Source: Anisakis pegreffii (Eukaryota; Nematoda; Chromadorea; Rhabditida; Anisakidae). From it: a stretch of DNA of 64,000 nucleotides. The stretch covers positions 124,001 through 188,000 of the forward strand of contig JAPYMA010000520.1 of NCBI GenBank assembly GCA_035041965.1, in the 5' to 3' direction. Positions 1 through 13,900 of the stretch are shown here, piece after piece; the stretch's first letter is position 1, and each line of letters starts with the position of its first letter. The position numbers and the translations under genes are program-made. A model generated the notes under the pieces. The model saw only the letters and a program-made list of their open reading frames with translations. It was not told the DNA's origin and searched no databases.

Positions 1-2722
1 TAAGCGATACGCATATTAACTGTTCAATTCTCCTTCGCATTGATCCGATTGAAAATGGTGAAACGATTTAATCATATGCCACTCTAGATTTTCACCTTGT
101 TTGAAAGGCAATTTTCAAGCGGTCGAAGCTAAGCTTTCGAGTAAATATCAAATAACAAACAAAAAATTGTTGACCGTCAAACAGTAAACATCCAAGACTG
201 CTCTTTATCTTCTCGTTGTAACTGTACATCTAACGGATTATGATTTTGAATTGATTAGTCAAGTCGAATTCAGAGTACTGGTAATTTGTCGCAGAAAAAT
301 GAATTCAGTCATATAAGTGCGGAAGTTCTCTGTCCTTCCTTCATTCAGTCTAACCCAGGTGAACCGATGGGTATTTACAGAGTTTGTATTTTACGAGAAG
401 TTCGTACACTCTGTGAAACAATTCGAATTTGCATTGTGCACGTTCAGTTTATTAGAACGTAAATCGTATAAGAGAGTAGTAGTATCGATATCTCCGAATG
501 TTAACAGTTACCTATATACTTTGAGTTTTCCTATTGTATGATTCGATTCGTTGATATGGAATGATATGATACGGAAGTGCTTCCTTCGCGATAGTGTTAA
601 CAATCGCAGTAATTTACCGTTTCTTTCATCACACTGTAATTGTACGTATCAGATATGTGTGTGATGTTGTTGAGGTCTGTAAGAAACAGCAAAATACAGT
701 ATGAAGATTCGCTTCAGTCGACTGATCACCAGTCAATTTGAAACTTCCTAATTTAAGAGATTTGCTAACAATAAGAATTTTCAATGAAGCGTTCAGCAAG
801 AAACGTTTGTCGTTCTGGAATCGTTTGAGCTCGTAGAAGTTGCAATTGCCCACTATACGAACAGTTGATGCACTTTGTTGAAAGCATTGGTTGGAGCAGT
901 TGCACCCCGGAGTTATCTCATTGTGACCCTTCGATTGATGCTTTTCATCGAGTTCGCAAGAATAAAGCAGTTTGATGTGCAGTGCCATTATGATCGCTCT
1001 CTATTATGATAACACGAGTAATAGTGATCAATCACGCTATTGGCGCCATACATTTCTCAAGGAATCACACAATTTCATTGACTTCAGTACGGAAAGCGAT
1101 GCGAATAGATTTGGGTGCATTCATCATTTGGTTGAATTTTTTGATTGAGAAGGTGAAACGGCAGGTGAAGAAGAGCAGCTCGAGAGCAGAGGCAATGAAT
1201 ACGATATTCCGGTGTGGATTTAAAATGTCTGTGACCTCATTCCTCAGTTACTTTTTGAATGAAATAACAGTTTTTCCGCATCTTTCTTACAGAGAATATA
1301 CTCGTGCATATGTTTCTAATTGCTGGTGACATTTATCTTACCTATGAAATAACCATTTGGAATGTTATTGATTACGCCCGAACTGTCTATGCAGAAGTGC
1401 TTAACTGTCCGAAAACGAAAGAATTCAATTCGATTAATTGCAAAGTTTGATTTATTCAAGGTTCATCACCTTTTATGTCAGTCACCTAAACACAATCAAA
1501 CAAGTTCTTTTTAAGCGCCCATACAACTTATCGCTCAGCTGGTGGGCTATTCAATGAAAACTTTCCCTTCAATCACTGTCAGATCCTTATGATGCTGATG
1601 TCTCAATAGTCACATCTGTAATGTCAGAGCATTCATATCTGTGTTTCGTCGTCTCGAATGTAAAAGTTTATTTCTGAGGTCAGCATCTCAACTTGATGTT
1701 GTATTCTCAAATTATTGTTGGGTCGTCTAAATGGAATTAAGAATTTGTCATTATGAATGAATTCCGCACCCAGCCTATTGCAAATGTTTTTCTTGGTGTA
1801 TGCTCAAAATAATCAACGATAGAGTCGAAAACAGAGCAGTAGATACTTTTTTTCAATTACGATAAAGTGCCGATAATTAATGGTGAACAATACATTAATT
1901 GTTGAAAACGAGTTCGATAACCAGTGAGTATCGTGCACTGCATTACTTTTGTGATCGTATACATATGTTCATGTGGAATCCAATTGAGTAACTGAAACGA
2001 TTTAAATCGCACACTACTAATTCATATTGCATGCTGTTACCCAATTTGATTACGAATATCTGTTAATAACTGAGATTTTGACTTTCTTGCATAATAACAC
2101 TCTCATCCAAATACGTTCATGTACGCAAACCATTCCTAATTTTGTGTCATCCGTAAAACGTAACAAAAACATTTCGATCTCTGCATTCAGCGTGAGCGCA
2201 GTCTGTCGTGAAGCGCTCCGCATTTTTTTGCCGCAAATCGTTTTAGTTGTATCATGCATTTTTGTGTGTGAATGATGTCGAGTGCGGTTTGCTTGGTGCG
2301 TTTTTGGTGGGTAGTGAAAAGCACAATGAGAACAAAAAGCGCTCGAATCACGTTCGAAATAATTGCACAAATTGTAAGCAACCAGCGTACTCGCGATTTT
2401 CGAAGGAAACACTTTGCCAGAGTAGTTATCGTCGAGAGTGATTGATTGCTTGTTATTTGCGTTAGGGAATTTGGCTTTTGCTGGATGGATTTTTTTTTGG
2501 TCGATGATTGATGGTGTGATATGTGGATATTATTTAGAGGAAAGTTTTAATTGACAAATCAAAGAGGACAGCTGTCTGCTTGAGTAAACGAAACTGATGA
2601 GAAGTACCGTTCAGTGGATATACGAAGAGCAATAAATTTATCAAAAATACACCTACTAATTATTATTTTATTGGTTTCTGACACGAGTCTACCATCTCAA
2701 ACCGTTCCTCTCTAGAGCAGCG
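1..2722. other. Upstream region, no gene seen
   Basis: Scattered chance reading frames under 120 codons on both strands. 2150-2420 has higher GC and may be part of the promoter before the TATA box at 2723. No repeat or RNA gene seen. Confidence 0.6.
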
Positions 2723-2730
2723 TATAAATA
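2723..2730 (+). promoter_or_regulatory. TATA box of the upstream first exon
   Basis: A perfect TATAAATA lies 77 nt upstream of the ATG at 2807. With the usual 25-30 nt spacing, transcription would start near 2753-2760, giving a leader of about 50 nt. The 2150-2420 stretch just upstream is visibly richer in GC than its surroundings. The TATA box is read directly; promoter activity is inferred. Confidence 0.55.
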
Positions 2731-2806
2731 CGATCATTGCCGATCAGCTCTCGCTAGTACGACTAGAGGCGAGTTCTTTTCCATATCCTTCTAAAATAAT
2801 CACCTC

Positions 2807-2834
2807 ATGGTGTTCGCAATCCGCAAACGTATAG
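2807..2834 (+). CDS. gap-2: Candidate alternative first exon 1a (MVFAIRKRI-)
   Basis: ATG followed by nine codons (MVFAIRKRI) and one extra base, then a consensus donor GTAAGT at 2835-2840. The phase is 1, exactly what exon 2 at 24233 needs: the junction codon becomes GAG (E), giving ...[13 protein letters not shown]. The head is short and basic. A TATA box sits at a suitable distance upstream. The splice would span about 21 kb. ATG, donor and phase are seen; use as a GAP-2 start is inferred, and a chance match remains possible because the exon is so short. Confidence 0.5.
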
Positions 2835-2840
2835 GTAAGT

Positions 2841-5800
2841 GTCGTTCGCAATTGTTTTTATGTGACCGTCGCAAAAGCTATTCAATACCAATAAATAGTA
2901 CTTGATCTCATCGACTACTCATCATCATTCGTTAATGGAATAACCCAAAAACCAGTGAATAACTGCATATATCAATAATTGTGAAGAGTACTGCCCAGCA
3001 ACAATTTTACCTTGTTTCGAAATATCCTGAAGATCATCCTGATTTTTTCACGTTTCTAAAATTACAAGAACATATCTGTTTTGTATGCCCAAATGAAAAC
3101 TGATTTCTCACAGCCGGCATTCATGGTGAATTGCAACATGATATTTAATGAGCGCATTGTTGCAAAAGTAAATATTTTTCATAGGAACAAATAGAATCAC
3201 ATTGCTAACAATTGCAATGGAAAATTGGCACACTCGTGTTCTTTGACAGTTTCGAATGCTCACAGTTTGATTTCAACTACACAAACAAACGCGACAAACA
3301 ATATACGTCCAGTTCAAGTTCTCAGTTCAACTGAGTAGAGTTGGTAGTGGTCGATCGTGAATTACCAATGTTCACATTTCTGTTTTTCGTTCATCCTACA
3401 TTTTGTGGATTGATTTTCTTTAGTGGTATTCAGTTATCTTTATAAATTGCGTGCGATGCTTTGGAGAATAGAAAATGAATGATCTTTAGGAGGTTTCCAC
3501 TGGCAGTCGCTTTCTAAAACATCTTCAGTTTACTAACGATCTCTGTCAACTTATTTTTTAACGTCATGTTGCATCTTCATAGTGGGTTGACTCGTTATGC
3601 GTTCATGCAATAAAAAGTTGATAATTCGCAAATACGCAAAAACATCTCATAGACATGGACAAAGGGACTTCTGTTCCACGATACTACATGATAATGTTGA
3701 TCCTATAAGTTATTTGGCATAGTTCATCGCCTCTATTTGTATTTCTGCATGGTGCTGCAAAAATGAAAATAAGTGCAGTCTTATATATCTGCAAATGACG
3801 GTTCAAAGAGACGTTTGCAAATGAGCGCAGGAATTGATTTGCATTGCAAGCCCCAATGATGTAATGAATGATTTTGTTATACTGACCAGTGCGTAGATGA
3901 AGGAGCAGTCAAAAAAGATTCTTTCAATAAAACCATCTCGATAATGTGGTCAATAGATACGCATGCTCATTCGAAACAATTACTAGCACCTCATTTTGTT
4001 TATGTGAGTCTTTTTGTGTTTAATTGTATCAGTTTCAGTTTACAACCAACATACTAATTCATTCCAGTGCAACATTCAGAGGTATTATTTCGCAATAGAG
4101 CTCACCGAATTTCTCATTTTGAGACATTCTCTCCTGTGAATGTTCTGTGAGAGTAGTCCCCACGCTCAGCTGCTCTATTACTCCTTTCGATGATCTGGCA
4201 GCCCCTCATTACCACCTTCCTCCTCCTCCCGTTACAATAATTTACTATTTGTACACATAATATCAGAACTAATTTCCCGATTCCCTCCATTACTCTCTTG
4301 ACAAGCGGTCCTCTGCCTCACATCGATCTTGAAAACATTTCATGATTTCCTGAGATTAAAGATTCAAATTCCTCGCTTGAAAATTTTTAAATTTGCGATA
4401 AAATTGATTGAATGAATGATGACCATTCAGTTTATGAAAGTGTGGCCAGTTCAGCTTACGGTATCAAATATGATTAAGTAATATTTCTCATGAAATGTAC
4501 ATATATCTGGTCAGAGCAGTTTTTTTGACTGCAGAAGAAAGGAATCGAATGATAATAAATAAATATTGTTCATCATTATCTAATTAATCGATTAATCATC
4601 AGTAACTCATTATACTGATTAATCATTTTCGAGGTCGTTAGCGGTTATGGTAACATTCCTTTTTTGGTATGACTGATACTCGCTCTCTTTTGTTATACGC
4701 ACTGGCTGGCTCATTCTCTCATTTTCGTCGTCAGCATTCTTTTGCTCATATCCCTCGAGTATATTCATCCAATTCTTCTGATATGAGTGTTCAATTCACT
4801 GGTATGTGATGACATTCAGCCAACAACATCTTAGGTGATTATCACCAATTTAATATGCTGGAACTCTTTGATCTGCACTTCTTTCAACACTCACACCTTT
4901 GTAATTGATCGCATTTACATTTTATTGTTCCTTTCTATCATTCTACACCGATTCAGAAAATGATATAGTACAATTGGAGTTTAGAAAAAAGCTTCATTCA
5001 GCTCCTGACAATCACTCCAGGAATGCTTTGAATTCATAGTAGCTCATTGAGTGCGATGAGCGGAAAATTTTGCGATTGTTAATGTCACTGTTGATCTGCA
5101 ACACTTCTTACATTAGACTTGTTAATGAAAAGTACTCCTCTCCTGAGGTGAACAGCAGAATGCGATAAGGTTTTAATGAATCATTTGACTGTATCGCATC
5201 GGTCATTCCGAGTCAAATTTGGTATTTTATTGAAGAATTCATTAACCGAATGTATGAAAATTCATTCGTCAGTCATATGTAGATGATTTTTACTAGCATC
5301 TGATTGCTAGTTTATTATAGAATTATCGCTCACATGAGTCGGGTTTACTATTCGATGAAATATGAAACTTTGCGAAGAGTCTCGTAACATTCGCTAAAAA
5401 TAACTCATCAAACCAATTCCTTGTCTCTACTCATTTCACACATTCATTGTTCCGTTAATCCATTCGTCCATCGTTTCACTTTGACATATCTACGCGATAT
5501 TGTGCTCCTCTCAGTCTAAATGAAACAGTTGTGACGAATGATACAGATTGAATGCTCGCACGAAAAAAAAACACTGAGTTCATTTTTTTCAACCTCAACT
5601 CCCTATTGTTTCTATATTATTACCTGCATATCATATTCACAACTGCTTGCCGATTCCCATTGCCATAAAAATTCTCAGAATTTTTGTGTTGTAAAAACTG
5701 CTATGAATAGATCTCTTGCAGTGAGTTCTTCAAGGCAATCATCGTCTTTTTGATAGCGTGTATTTTTTATTGCTTCTGCTCTGGCACGTATAAAATGCAC

Positions 5801-8800
5801 GAATGCGATATTTTCTGCTGGCTTTCCGTCACTGAATGTCCTAAAGTGATTTCAATGAATTATGTTTCTATCGTCTCTGACCATCATTCATCGAAAGTGA
5901 TTTTGATTCGGTTTTGCAATTTTCGGTCATTTATTACTTCCATGATTAGTGAAAGCTGGGAGGTAGTAGCGTTCTGCCCGTTATTGGTTAGAAACGTTAA
6001 TCAATGGTACGAATGATGTTGCCTATAGGGGAGTTCTGTCGTGCACTAGTTACACTGTCTAAAATGCTTGGTTTCGACGAACTCAGTCAGCATTCTGTTA
6101 TGTCATTCCATAGCTACATCAGATCATACCCGTCCTGTGTCATACAGTGATCTGAACACTCGGGCCTGCAGCAAGCTTACAACTCTGCGAATTCGGGGCA
6201 ATTTACTTTAATTTTTCTGCGGGAATGAAGGTTTTCACATACATATTGAATAATTCGGATGTTGTACATTCCCGATCGCTGCTGGTCATCAACAGATGTA
6301 AGTTTCAAAGTAGGGCGATTTTGTTTTGATACTGCTAAGACTAGGCAGATGTTCAGCAGTGGAAAGATTTTAGTGGACGTAAGGCTGAGAGTGAGTGCAA
6401 TTTGTAATTGGTGCATAATTGCGAACGAACGATAACAAACAAGCGTTATGATCATAAATGAGAATTGCTGTTGCACACGCTAAATTCACATAAACATCAC
6501 CATATCCATTCTGCATGTGATTACTTATACGACGTTGATTGAAGATTCAGGTTGACTGACTACTTGTCATGCAGCTGTCCGCATGCTGCTGTATGCAGCC
6601 GTAAAGCGTGCATCCCATAAATTGAGCTCTTACTTAGTGGTATCACTGTTTGAACCGATCGGACAAGTCAGTACGCAGCAGATCATTTCACATCTTCTCT
6701 ATCTCATTATCATCGAATTTTTACCTCACATAATGAGTTCATAGTCCTTTCATTCCTACTTCGGTTTTGATATTTCATTTTGTTCCTTCATTTGCCAAAT
6801 GAAACTTCTTCAAATGCCGAAAAAAAATCACTTGTGTCATCTTCAGGCACCGTGCATTCCTCTTCATCGTTGTGTGCACCAGTGTACCGAAAATGTTCAC
6901 TCGATTCTTACATTCAGCCTTGACTGATGCAATTTTGTGTGAGTATTGAACTTGATGTGGAGAGTATTATCGAGAGTTTCATTAGTAGCAGCCTATAGCA
7001 AAATTCGTTACTGTATGTGAATTTTTACGGACAATCAAGTTGAACTTTCGTTGTGTGTATTTCATAAACGTATATTACACTTGCTACAATTCATCTGATG
7101 AAAGTTTCTGACCGAGTCAAATTCATATGAACCAGTTCTTTTATTTTTCTTTCATTTTTCCTTTGGTTTCTTGAATTCTAAATGCCTTCTGCTCATACCA
7201 ACTGATGTTTCGTGCATTTTCTTCTTGCGCTCAAAAACCTCAAGAACATATTGATGAGTAATAGTAAATTCCCTACTACATGCATCTGAAAACGGGGCAT
7301 CTAAGCAAACGTTTCCTTTCCATTCTACCTCAGTTACGTCAATTCTGTAGCGATATAAGTAGAGCAATTTGAATATTCCCAACGGACATGTCGATCCGGT
7401 CAGTTTCTCACATGAAAATTCCACAAATGAGCTCCTATTGGCAGGCAGCATTAAAAGAACGACGAATTGGAATGCCACTATGATTTATTTCGGTTGTTTC
7501 AATGTGAATATTGTTGAATGGATAATCGATGAAACGCCTCATTTCCTTGATAATTTCTCGAACATAACTACCACAAAATTGAATCACCTCCATATTCTAT
7601 TCACTCAATTCTTAGCCGTATTGAGTAATTCGCTTTCATCAATCACTGTACAAACACACTTCAACAATTAATCTTCTATGCAAGACATACTTTGTTGATT
7701 CATTCGTTGATTCCAGTAGTTATACATTCACTATTCTGTCTTCTCGTGCATTCAAGAAATTCCAGTTTTGCTTGACAATAAACACGTTGGATTTTTGATT
7801 CTATGAAATCTTCGAGTTTGATTCGCTGAGCTGACTTATTACATGCCCTTTTTCACCATATTCAAGTATTTTATAAGGCATGTTCTAATGAAGTTATATT
7901 TCTTATCGCCCATTAATATCGTATACATCCGGAATGGTAGCCTTGCGTGATGACGAATAATAAGAACTAAGTGAATGGCGGAAAGCCGCATAATTCCGAT
8001 AGTGAATGCCACATAATTTATAATGGCAGCTTCCAATGTTGTCGTGTCAAAGAGAAATCCTGATCGAGTATCTTCCAAACAGTCCGAATTTTCGTCTCAT
8101 TGTTTTCATTCTCATCGATTTTTTTCCTTATGTTAGTTTGAGATATGAGAAAATCTGAAACATTCACTATGTTGAGCTGTACAATGCCATCAAAATCTAA
8201 TCATCTTGAGCACAACTTCGAATGTTGCTCAAAGCAACAAAACTGGCTCAAGCCCTGAAAGGCTCTTATTATCACGACAACACGTTTTTTCAGCGCTGCG
8301 TTTGCCTAAGATCTGCTCTGTAGTATTTATTAGCTTCATACGTCCAAATCAGCGATGTTCAGTCGCCAGAAGCAAACTATCAGAGGAGTCATTGTAATTA
8401 TCATAATTTTTCTGTTTTGTTATACTCAGCTTATTGACTCTTTTATTCGAGTGTTTGTTCGTTGATTTTTGCACCACATCCGTCCCATGTGTTCAATTGC
8501 CAAACTACGCAAATTGCCTCTGTTTATGTGTCCTCGATAAGATTTCATGTTCCAACTATGCGACAGCTGTTATTGTCTATGTAAATTGGCTGTCCAAAAT
8601 CGTGAAACGTAAGCAGTGACTCTCAAACATCCAACAATATCCAATCCGTCTTACAAAAACAACGATCCTTTCGCACTCTTTTAACTCCTCTCTTCAAAGA
8701 TTTCGTTCCAAATCCTTACACCATATCCGCTATAAATAGTAGTTCGCTTTTGTGACTGTTGAAAATTCAGGTTCTTTAACTGCTTCTACCAAAATGGTTT

Positions 8801-10623
8801 TCGAGCACTTACCTTCAGACCGTCAGAGAGGCTCGTTCAGCCGCGCTAACGTGCAAGCTTTATGCCTTCATTCCTTTTAAATGTGTTTGTTTATTATGAT
8901 TTGCAGCAAGAGAAATAGATCATCTACTGCACATCACTTTATTGTGTTCTAAATATCACAGTTCCTACTATGATGTTACAATATTTCAAATACTACTAAT
9001 CTGTTAAGATAATTCCCAATTCTGAAATTTATTTCTGTGATGTAAATTTATTCTGTCATGAGAAGTTCTCACGTTTTTTTTTGCAAACAATATTTCTTGC
9101 ATTTTTCCATAATCTTATTTTCGTTTGAGTTCTGAAGTTTCGTCGCATTCCCAAGTTTTACTATTTTTAACTGCATACTGAAATTCAACACAGTGTTTTG
9201 ATAAAAAATGGGGGTTCGAGGCGGAATTGAGTAACTAGTGCAAACGAAATGAATTCTGATTTAGTGCAATCAATTAAGTTCATCGAAGGAAATTTCTGAA
9301 TGCAGTACGATGATCGTTTAGAGAAACGAATAGGAAATCTTAAACGTGTATTTTGAGGAAACGGTTGCATGTAATTGCTGTTGACGTAGATATTTTAAGA
9401 ATGGAGCGTAAAACCCTTAAAGTGTTCGCGTTGCATTATTATTTTTATCCAGTATCATTCCTGTTCACGAAATCTATCAACTAACAAAATTGTATTTCGT
9501 TCCCTAATCTTTATAGTACTAAGCAAAGCAAAATAATTCACTCGCTCTCCTTATCTATAATACTTGTTGAATAAGTGACACTCTATTCCTGTTCATATAA
9601 ACTATTGTTGAGTCAATGTTCTTGAATTGCTTCTTAAACGGTCAGGTTTCTAACAGATTTGGTTCAGATGCGAATGAGAAATTCAATCCGAGTAGTGTAC
9701 GGTTTAGTGTAGACGGGATGATATTTGTTGAAAGGGTGGATAATGCTTGATTAAGAATGGCGATCTCTCATTAATCATCTCTTTAACGTGCAAATCGCCT
9801 GCTTTGCAGCCATATTATGTTTTCATTGAAAGCTTTCGAAATGGCTGTGATTATGCTTGGAATAGACATCATTTCTGCATCATCGTCAACGTACCAATAG
9901 GTTCGTAGCAACAGTCTATAATTAATTTGATCGCCTGTTTAGCAAGAGTACTTCTTAAATACTGGTTTTAATGTAATTTGATGATGTTTTATGGAAGCTT
10001 CTGTTGCCTCCGTATAACATTTCATTAACTTCACTTTTCTTGTTCCATTAATTTCCACTAAATCGTAACATATCTTTCTTTCCTCGATCATTTTTATGAA
10101 CACCATTAGTCTCAATTTATTTCATAGCGTTCGGTTTAATCGAGCTTGCATTTGGCTTTTAAACATCGGGAATGTGTTTCCTTCTGATCAAACGATTAGT
10201 CAATCCATTGGCTCTTTTGAACGAGATAATGAATTGATTTTTGAACGAGTGTGATAAGAGGAGAAAGCATACCGTTTTGCATCTAATTTTTAACTCGCTC
10301 GAATGGGCATTCCGTCATGTGAATAACATGTATCGAAGCGTCGATTATGCTGTTCGTTTATTATCTAGTTTGATATTATGCATTGGTGAGATAGATGCTT
10401 TTGTTCAGCTGATTCACTCAAACGAAACCTTGATAGTACTGATCGAATTCCTATTGTTGTTTCATTTTATTGCTTTTTGTGTTGAGTGTAATTGTATGCC
10501 TTCAATGCATAGCAAATATCGAATGTTGAGCGTTGAAATGTTTGCTGTTTATTGTACGATTTGCTACCGGCGTCCGTGAAGAAAATTAATTCGGATTTTT
10601 AAGATCAGCGAAGCGCGCAGAGA
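2841..10623. other. Non-coding stretch (intron of the upstream isoform, if used)
   Basis: No supported exon. It holds the second TATA-like box at 8731 and ordinary AT-rich DNA. A GTGAGT at 6931 follows an open frame (MFTRFLHSALTDAIL), but its join to exon 2 would create a TAG. Confidence 0.6.
8731..8738 (+). promoter_or_regulatory. Second TATA-like box (TATAAATA)
   Basis: The same octamer as at 2723 lies 63 nt upstream of an ATG at 8794 whose frame opens MVFEHLPSD and stays open for 28 codons. No strong donor of suitable phase follows; the only phase-1 GT nearby is a weak GTCAGA at 8822. It may be a promoter for an unrecognised first exon or small transcript, or chance. Confidence 0.25.
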
Positions 10624-10678
10624 ATGGAACTCGACGATTTGGGCGTTCCTCCCTTCTCGCGTTTCTCAACAGTTCGCG
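10624..10678 (+). CDS. gap-2: Candidate alternative first exon 1b (MELDDLGVPPFSRFSTVR-)
   Basis: ATG and 18 codons plus one base, ending at donor GTAATC (10679). The phase is 1, so the join to 24233 gives ...[14 protein letters not shown]. Local GC is higher than in flanking DNA and the peptide has ordinary cytosolic composition (acidic start, then SRFSTVR). There is no clear TATA box. An AG at 10619-10620 immediately upstream could be a trans-splice site but has little pyrimidine before it. Coding character and phase are seen; use as a first exon is inferred. Confidence 0.42.
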
Positions 10679-10914
10679 GTAATCATTTTATTTCCGAATT
10701 TCGAGTAATTTTTGAACGCTTGAAGCAGATGACTACTTGAACGTTATTAAGAGACCATGAACTTTCGCCCGTAAATGGGTTCATGGAATGCGTGAATATG
10801 TTGTGTTTGTATTTGTGAGTATGAATGCGTAAACTATTGCATGCGTTATTTGTCGTAACCTCGTAGTTCCATTCAGTGATCTAGATCAGTGATCTGTCAC
10901 TGAGCAATCATTCG

Positions 10915-10948
10915 ATGAGCTGTCAGTGCTGTTGTGAAGTGATTGACA
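10915..10948 (+). CDS. Weak candidate first exon (cysteine-rich MSCQCCCEVID-)
   Basis: ATG with 11 codons, four of the first seven residues being cysteine, and a consensus donor GTAAGT at 10949 in phase 1. The junction with 24233 would read AAG (K). A cluster of N-terminal cysteines would suit palmitoylation. No promoter element is evident, and a short ATG-to-donor run of the right phase is expected by chance a few times in 22 kb. Confidence 0.2.
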
Positions 10949-10954
10949 GTAAGT

Positions 10955-13900
10955 CATGTTGACATGCATCACGCATATGCTTCAAAATATCATTATTCAA
11001 CAGCTGTAATATTCAGCATGGAATCATTTGTGTGGCGATAAATATACATTAATGCATACATTCTTATCACATAAAGATCAAAATTAATTGTGCGTGATGC
11101 GAGAAAATTATGTTGGCGCGATTCATTTGAAGCTTTATGGCTTTTGGCTTTATCATCGAGCGGGTATTGCGCGTTAGTGATGGGATAGATGTGTTATGAT
11201 GGCAGCGGACATTGAAAGGAATGAATCGTTTGAATGTTCGTCGGAATGAAGTGGAATGAATAGAGGCATCATCTGTGGTGATGAATGAAGCGATCGTGCG
11301 AAGAACTGTGAGATAGTTAGATGGATGAATTGTTTTTGAAATGATTTATGTTGATGGCTTCGCAACTGTTTTCTTGAATGGCTCGAATGATTAATGTTAT
11401 GCACTCAAAAAATTCGGAATCCTAATTGCATGCTGTTTTTTCTTCTTCAAAATACTGAGCTTCAACTGAATGATGAGTCAAAAACCAGCATAACTGAACG
11501 CTTGAATTGATGGGTAATGATGCAAGAGACTCGTCATCAATTCCGTGATAAATTCAAAGCAACTGCTTTCATTTTAACATTTTACCTGATCACATTTGTA
11601 TCGTTGCACCGATAAATATGATTATCGAACCAATCTCGTTAAATTCACTCAAGCGTTCAGCGCAATAATCCTTATAGGTTGCCGCTACTCTTTGGTGAAA
11701 TTTTCATTTTGGTATCTTTACTGCAGTCTGAGGAAGATAAGCGTTTTTTTTTTGAATTTCTAACAGTGTCACGTTCTAAATCATTCAAGAAAGGCTGTTT
11801 TTTGTCGTCATCCCGGACGGAATTGCCGTATTCCTTCCCACTAATGTACCGATTTTCGTGCTATTTTTGAAAGCTTGTTTAGGTAAGGCTCAATGGTACC
11901 TTGCACGAAAGCCTAGAATATTATGTCTAATCCGCAAGGCAAACTCTGTGGGTTACTGCACTGGGTAACGAATGCTATATGACGTGCTCAAATACAATTC
12001 AGTAAATATGACTGTAGGAGTGAAGGATCTTTTGTGTTCATTGAGCATCGATGAGTAATTCATCAAACATTCTACGATTGGGCGGTAGCGGCGATGTTTA
12101 AACAGGTGTTGATGAATGAGGTTTGATGGTTACGTTTGATGCTGGCTGAGTGCTTGTTGATTGCATTGATTATGAACAGCATTCAGCAGTATTGCTTGAT
12201 TGTATGCTATCGTGAATTAAGCACGTTAATTGCGATTACGAAGAGATGGTGCCGAGTGACACCGCTGAATGTGATCTGATCCACATCTCCAGAAGTCTTT
12301 CTCACAGATCGATCACTGTCAACCGTGAGCGTTCAACTTCATGTAAAATGGGATTTTTCATCTCAGTGAGAAAAAATTAGACAAATATGTAATAGAGTTT
12401 AGTGAATAAGTTATTCTTTTTGCGCAGAAATGTTTGGAAATGAGTGAGTTTACGATGTGACCAGGTTGCGTGTTGGAGTAGGATTTGTCAACGTGAAACT
12501 AAATAGGTGAGTGAGTGTGCGTTACGATGCACATTTTTGATTAGCATTTGAAACGATGGTGCGAAATGAGGTGATGGTAATAATCAAAAGAAATGGAATG
12601 ATAGTAGATGCATAACTGACCATAACCAATGCGAAGATAATAGAGTTATAGCGTGAAACGTTTGGGAGTTAGAACGCCATCCTTGCCTAAGCAATATTGA
12701 CTGTGATCATATCACTTTAACACCGAAACGTCTTACGGTAATACTACGATACCCGAGCATTGTTTCGGTCACTCATTCATTTATTATTGTTATTATTCAA
12801 TTTATGTTCTCATTATTATTATGATCACTTCGTCTCAGAATATTGCCTCATCCATAGTGAGACTAAAAAAATAGAAGTTGGTTGCGATGAAGGAGCTGAT
12901 TAGAGATTGAATCAGTTTTTACGAGCAAGTAAAATTATTTGAGGAATTCTCGTGATTGCGTAACTTAATGTTTATTCACGTTCGAGTGTGACTGCAATTT
13001 TTATCGCATTTAACATTAGAGCAGAGAAGAAAAAAAACAAAGCCGTCAGAGAGTCGTTTTGAGATAAGAAAATTGAATATTCATCTTATTCACTGATGAA
13101 AGAGTGTTCTGAGTTATAAATATAATTGAAAATCGTTGTTCGTTGACTTGACTTGCATGCCGCATCGTTTCGTTTCAGTAAGATGATGTACACAAAAACA
13201 GCAGTAAGATGAGCGAGCACAAACGAAAGTGCGTACATTTTATTGATATGTTTGTTTGATGCAGTTCAAACGAGAATTTAAATGCTTTTATGCCATCTTG
13301 TTGAGCCATCGCATGGAATCATAATTACATGTTAGCTTCCTCTCAAAATAAACGCATTGATTATGCGGTTAGTTAGTCAGCTGGATGAAGCTCTGATGAA
13401 ATCGCTTCCAATTGGCTGTAACGATGCTGAAAGAAAATTTTAAAACACCAACAAAACCACTTATTGTACTAATATGGAAAAATACGAGTAATGAGCATGT
13501 GCTTAGAAAATATAAACATAGTTAAAACTCATTGGGAAGTGTTCTCTGTGGTTTTGGAAAGTTAATGGATTGTTTTCACAACGTTTCATAATCCATAAAT
13601 TATCATTCGTTGATTGTACGAATAATGCACTTTTTTCATTGGTGCTAATTCAAAGAAAGTGAACAGCATCTGTGAAAGCGAAATGAATATTTGAAAACAC
13701 AAGACGTTTACAATTTTTTATAACACTCACTTTCATTTCCCTCCTGAAATGCTTCAAAATTATCTGACTAGTCTCTTATGACAACCTTGATGATGATACA
13801 CGCTTCAGTCACTCACTCAAAATGGCACAAATGAATCTGTAACGTTGAATTGTAACGTGAAATGCATCGCGAGCAAGCATAATTGCACTGCGCATATGAT

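Noticed and set aside
629..988. 119-codon minus-strand ORF near the window start
   Set aside because: No recognisable domain, splice context or composition signal; within chance length for this genome.
6897..6936. ATG frame MFTRFLHSALTDAIL with GTGAGT donor, phase 1
   Set aside because: Splicing to exon 2 would create a TAG stop at the junction.
9205..9225. GGTTCGA resembling a tRNA B box
   Set aside because: No following CC, no A box and no cloverleaf could be drawn.
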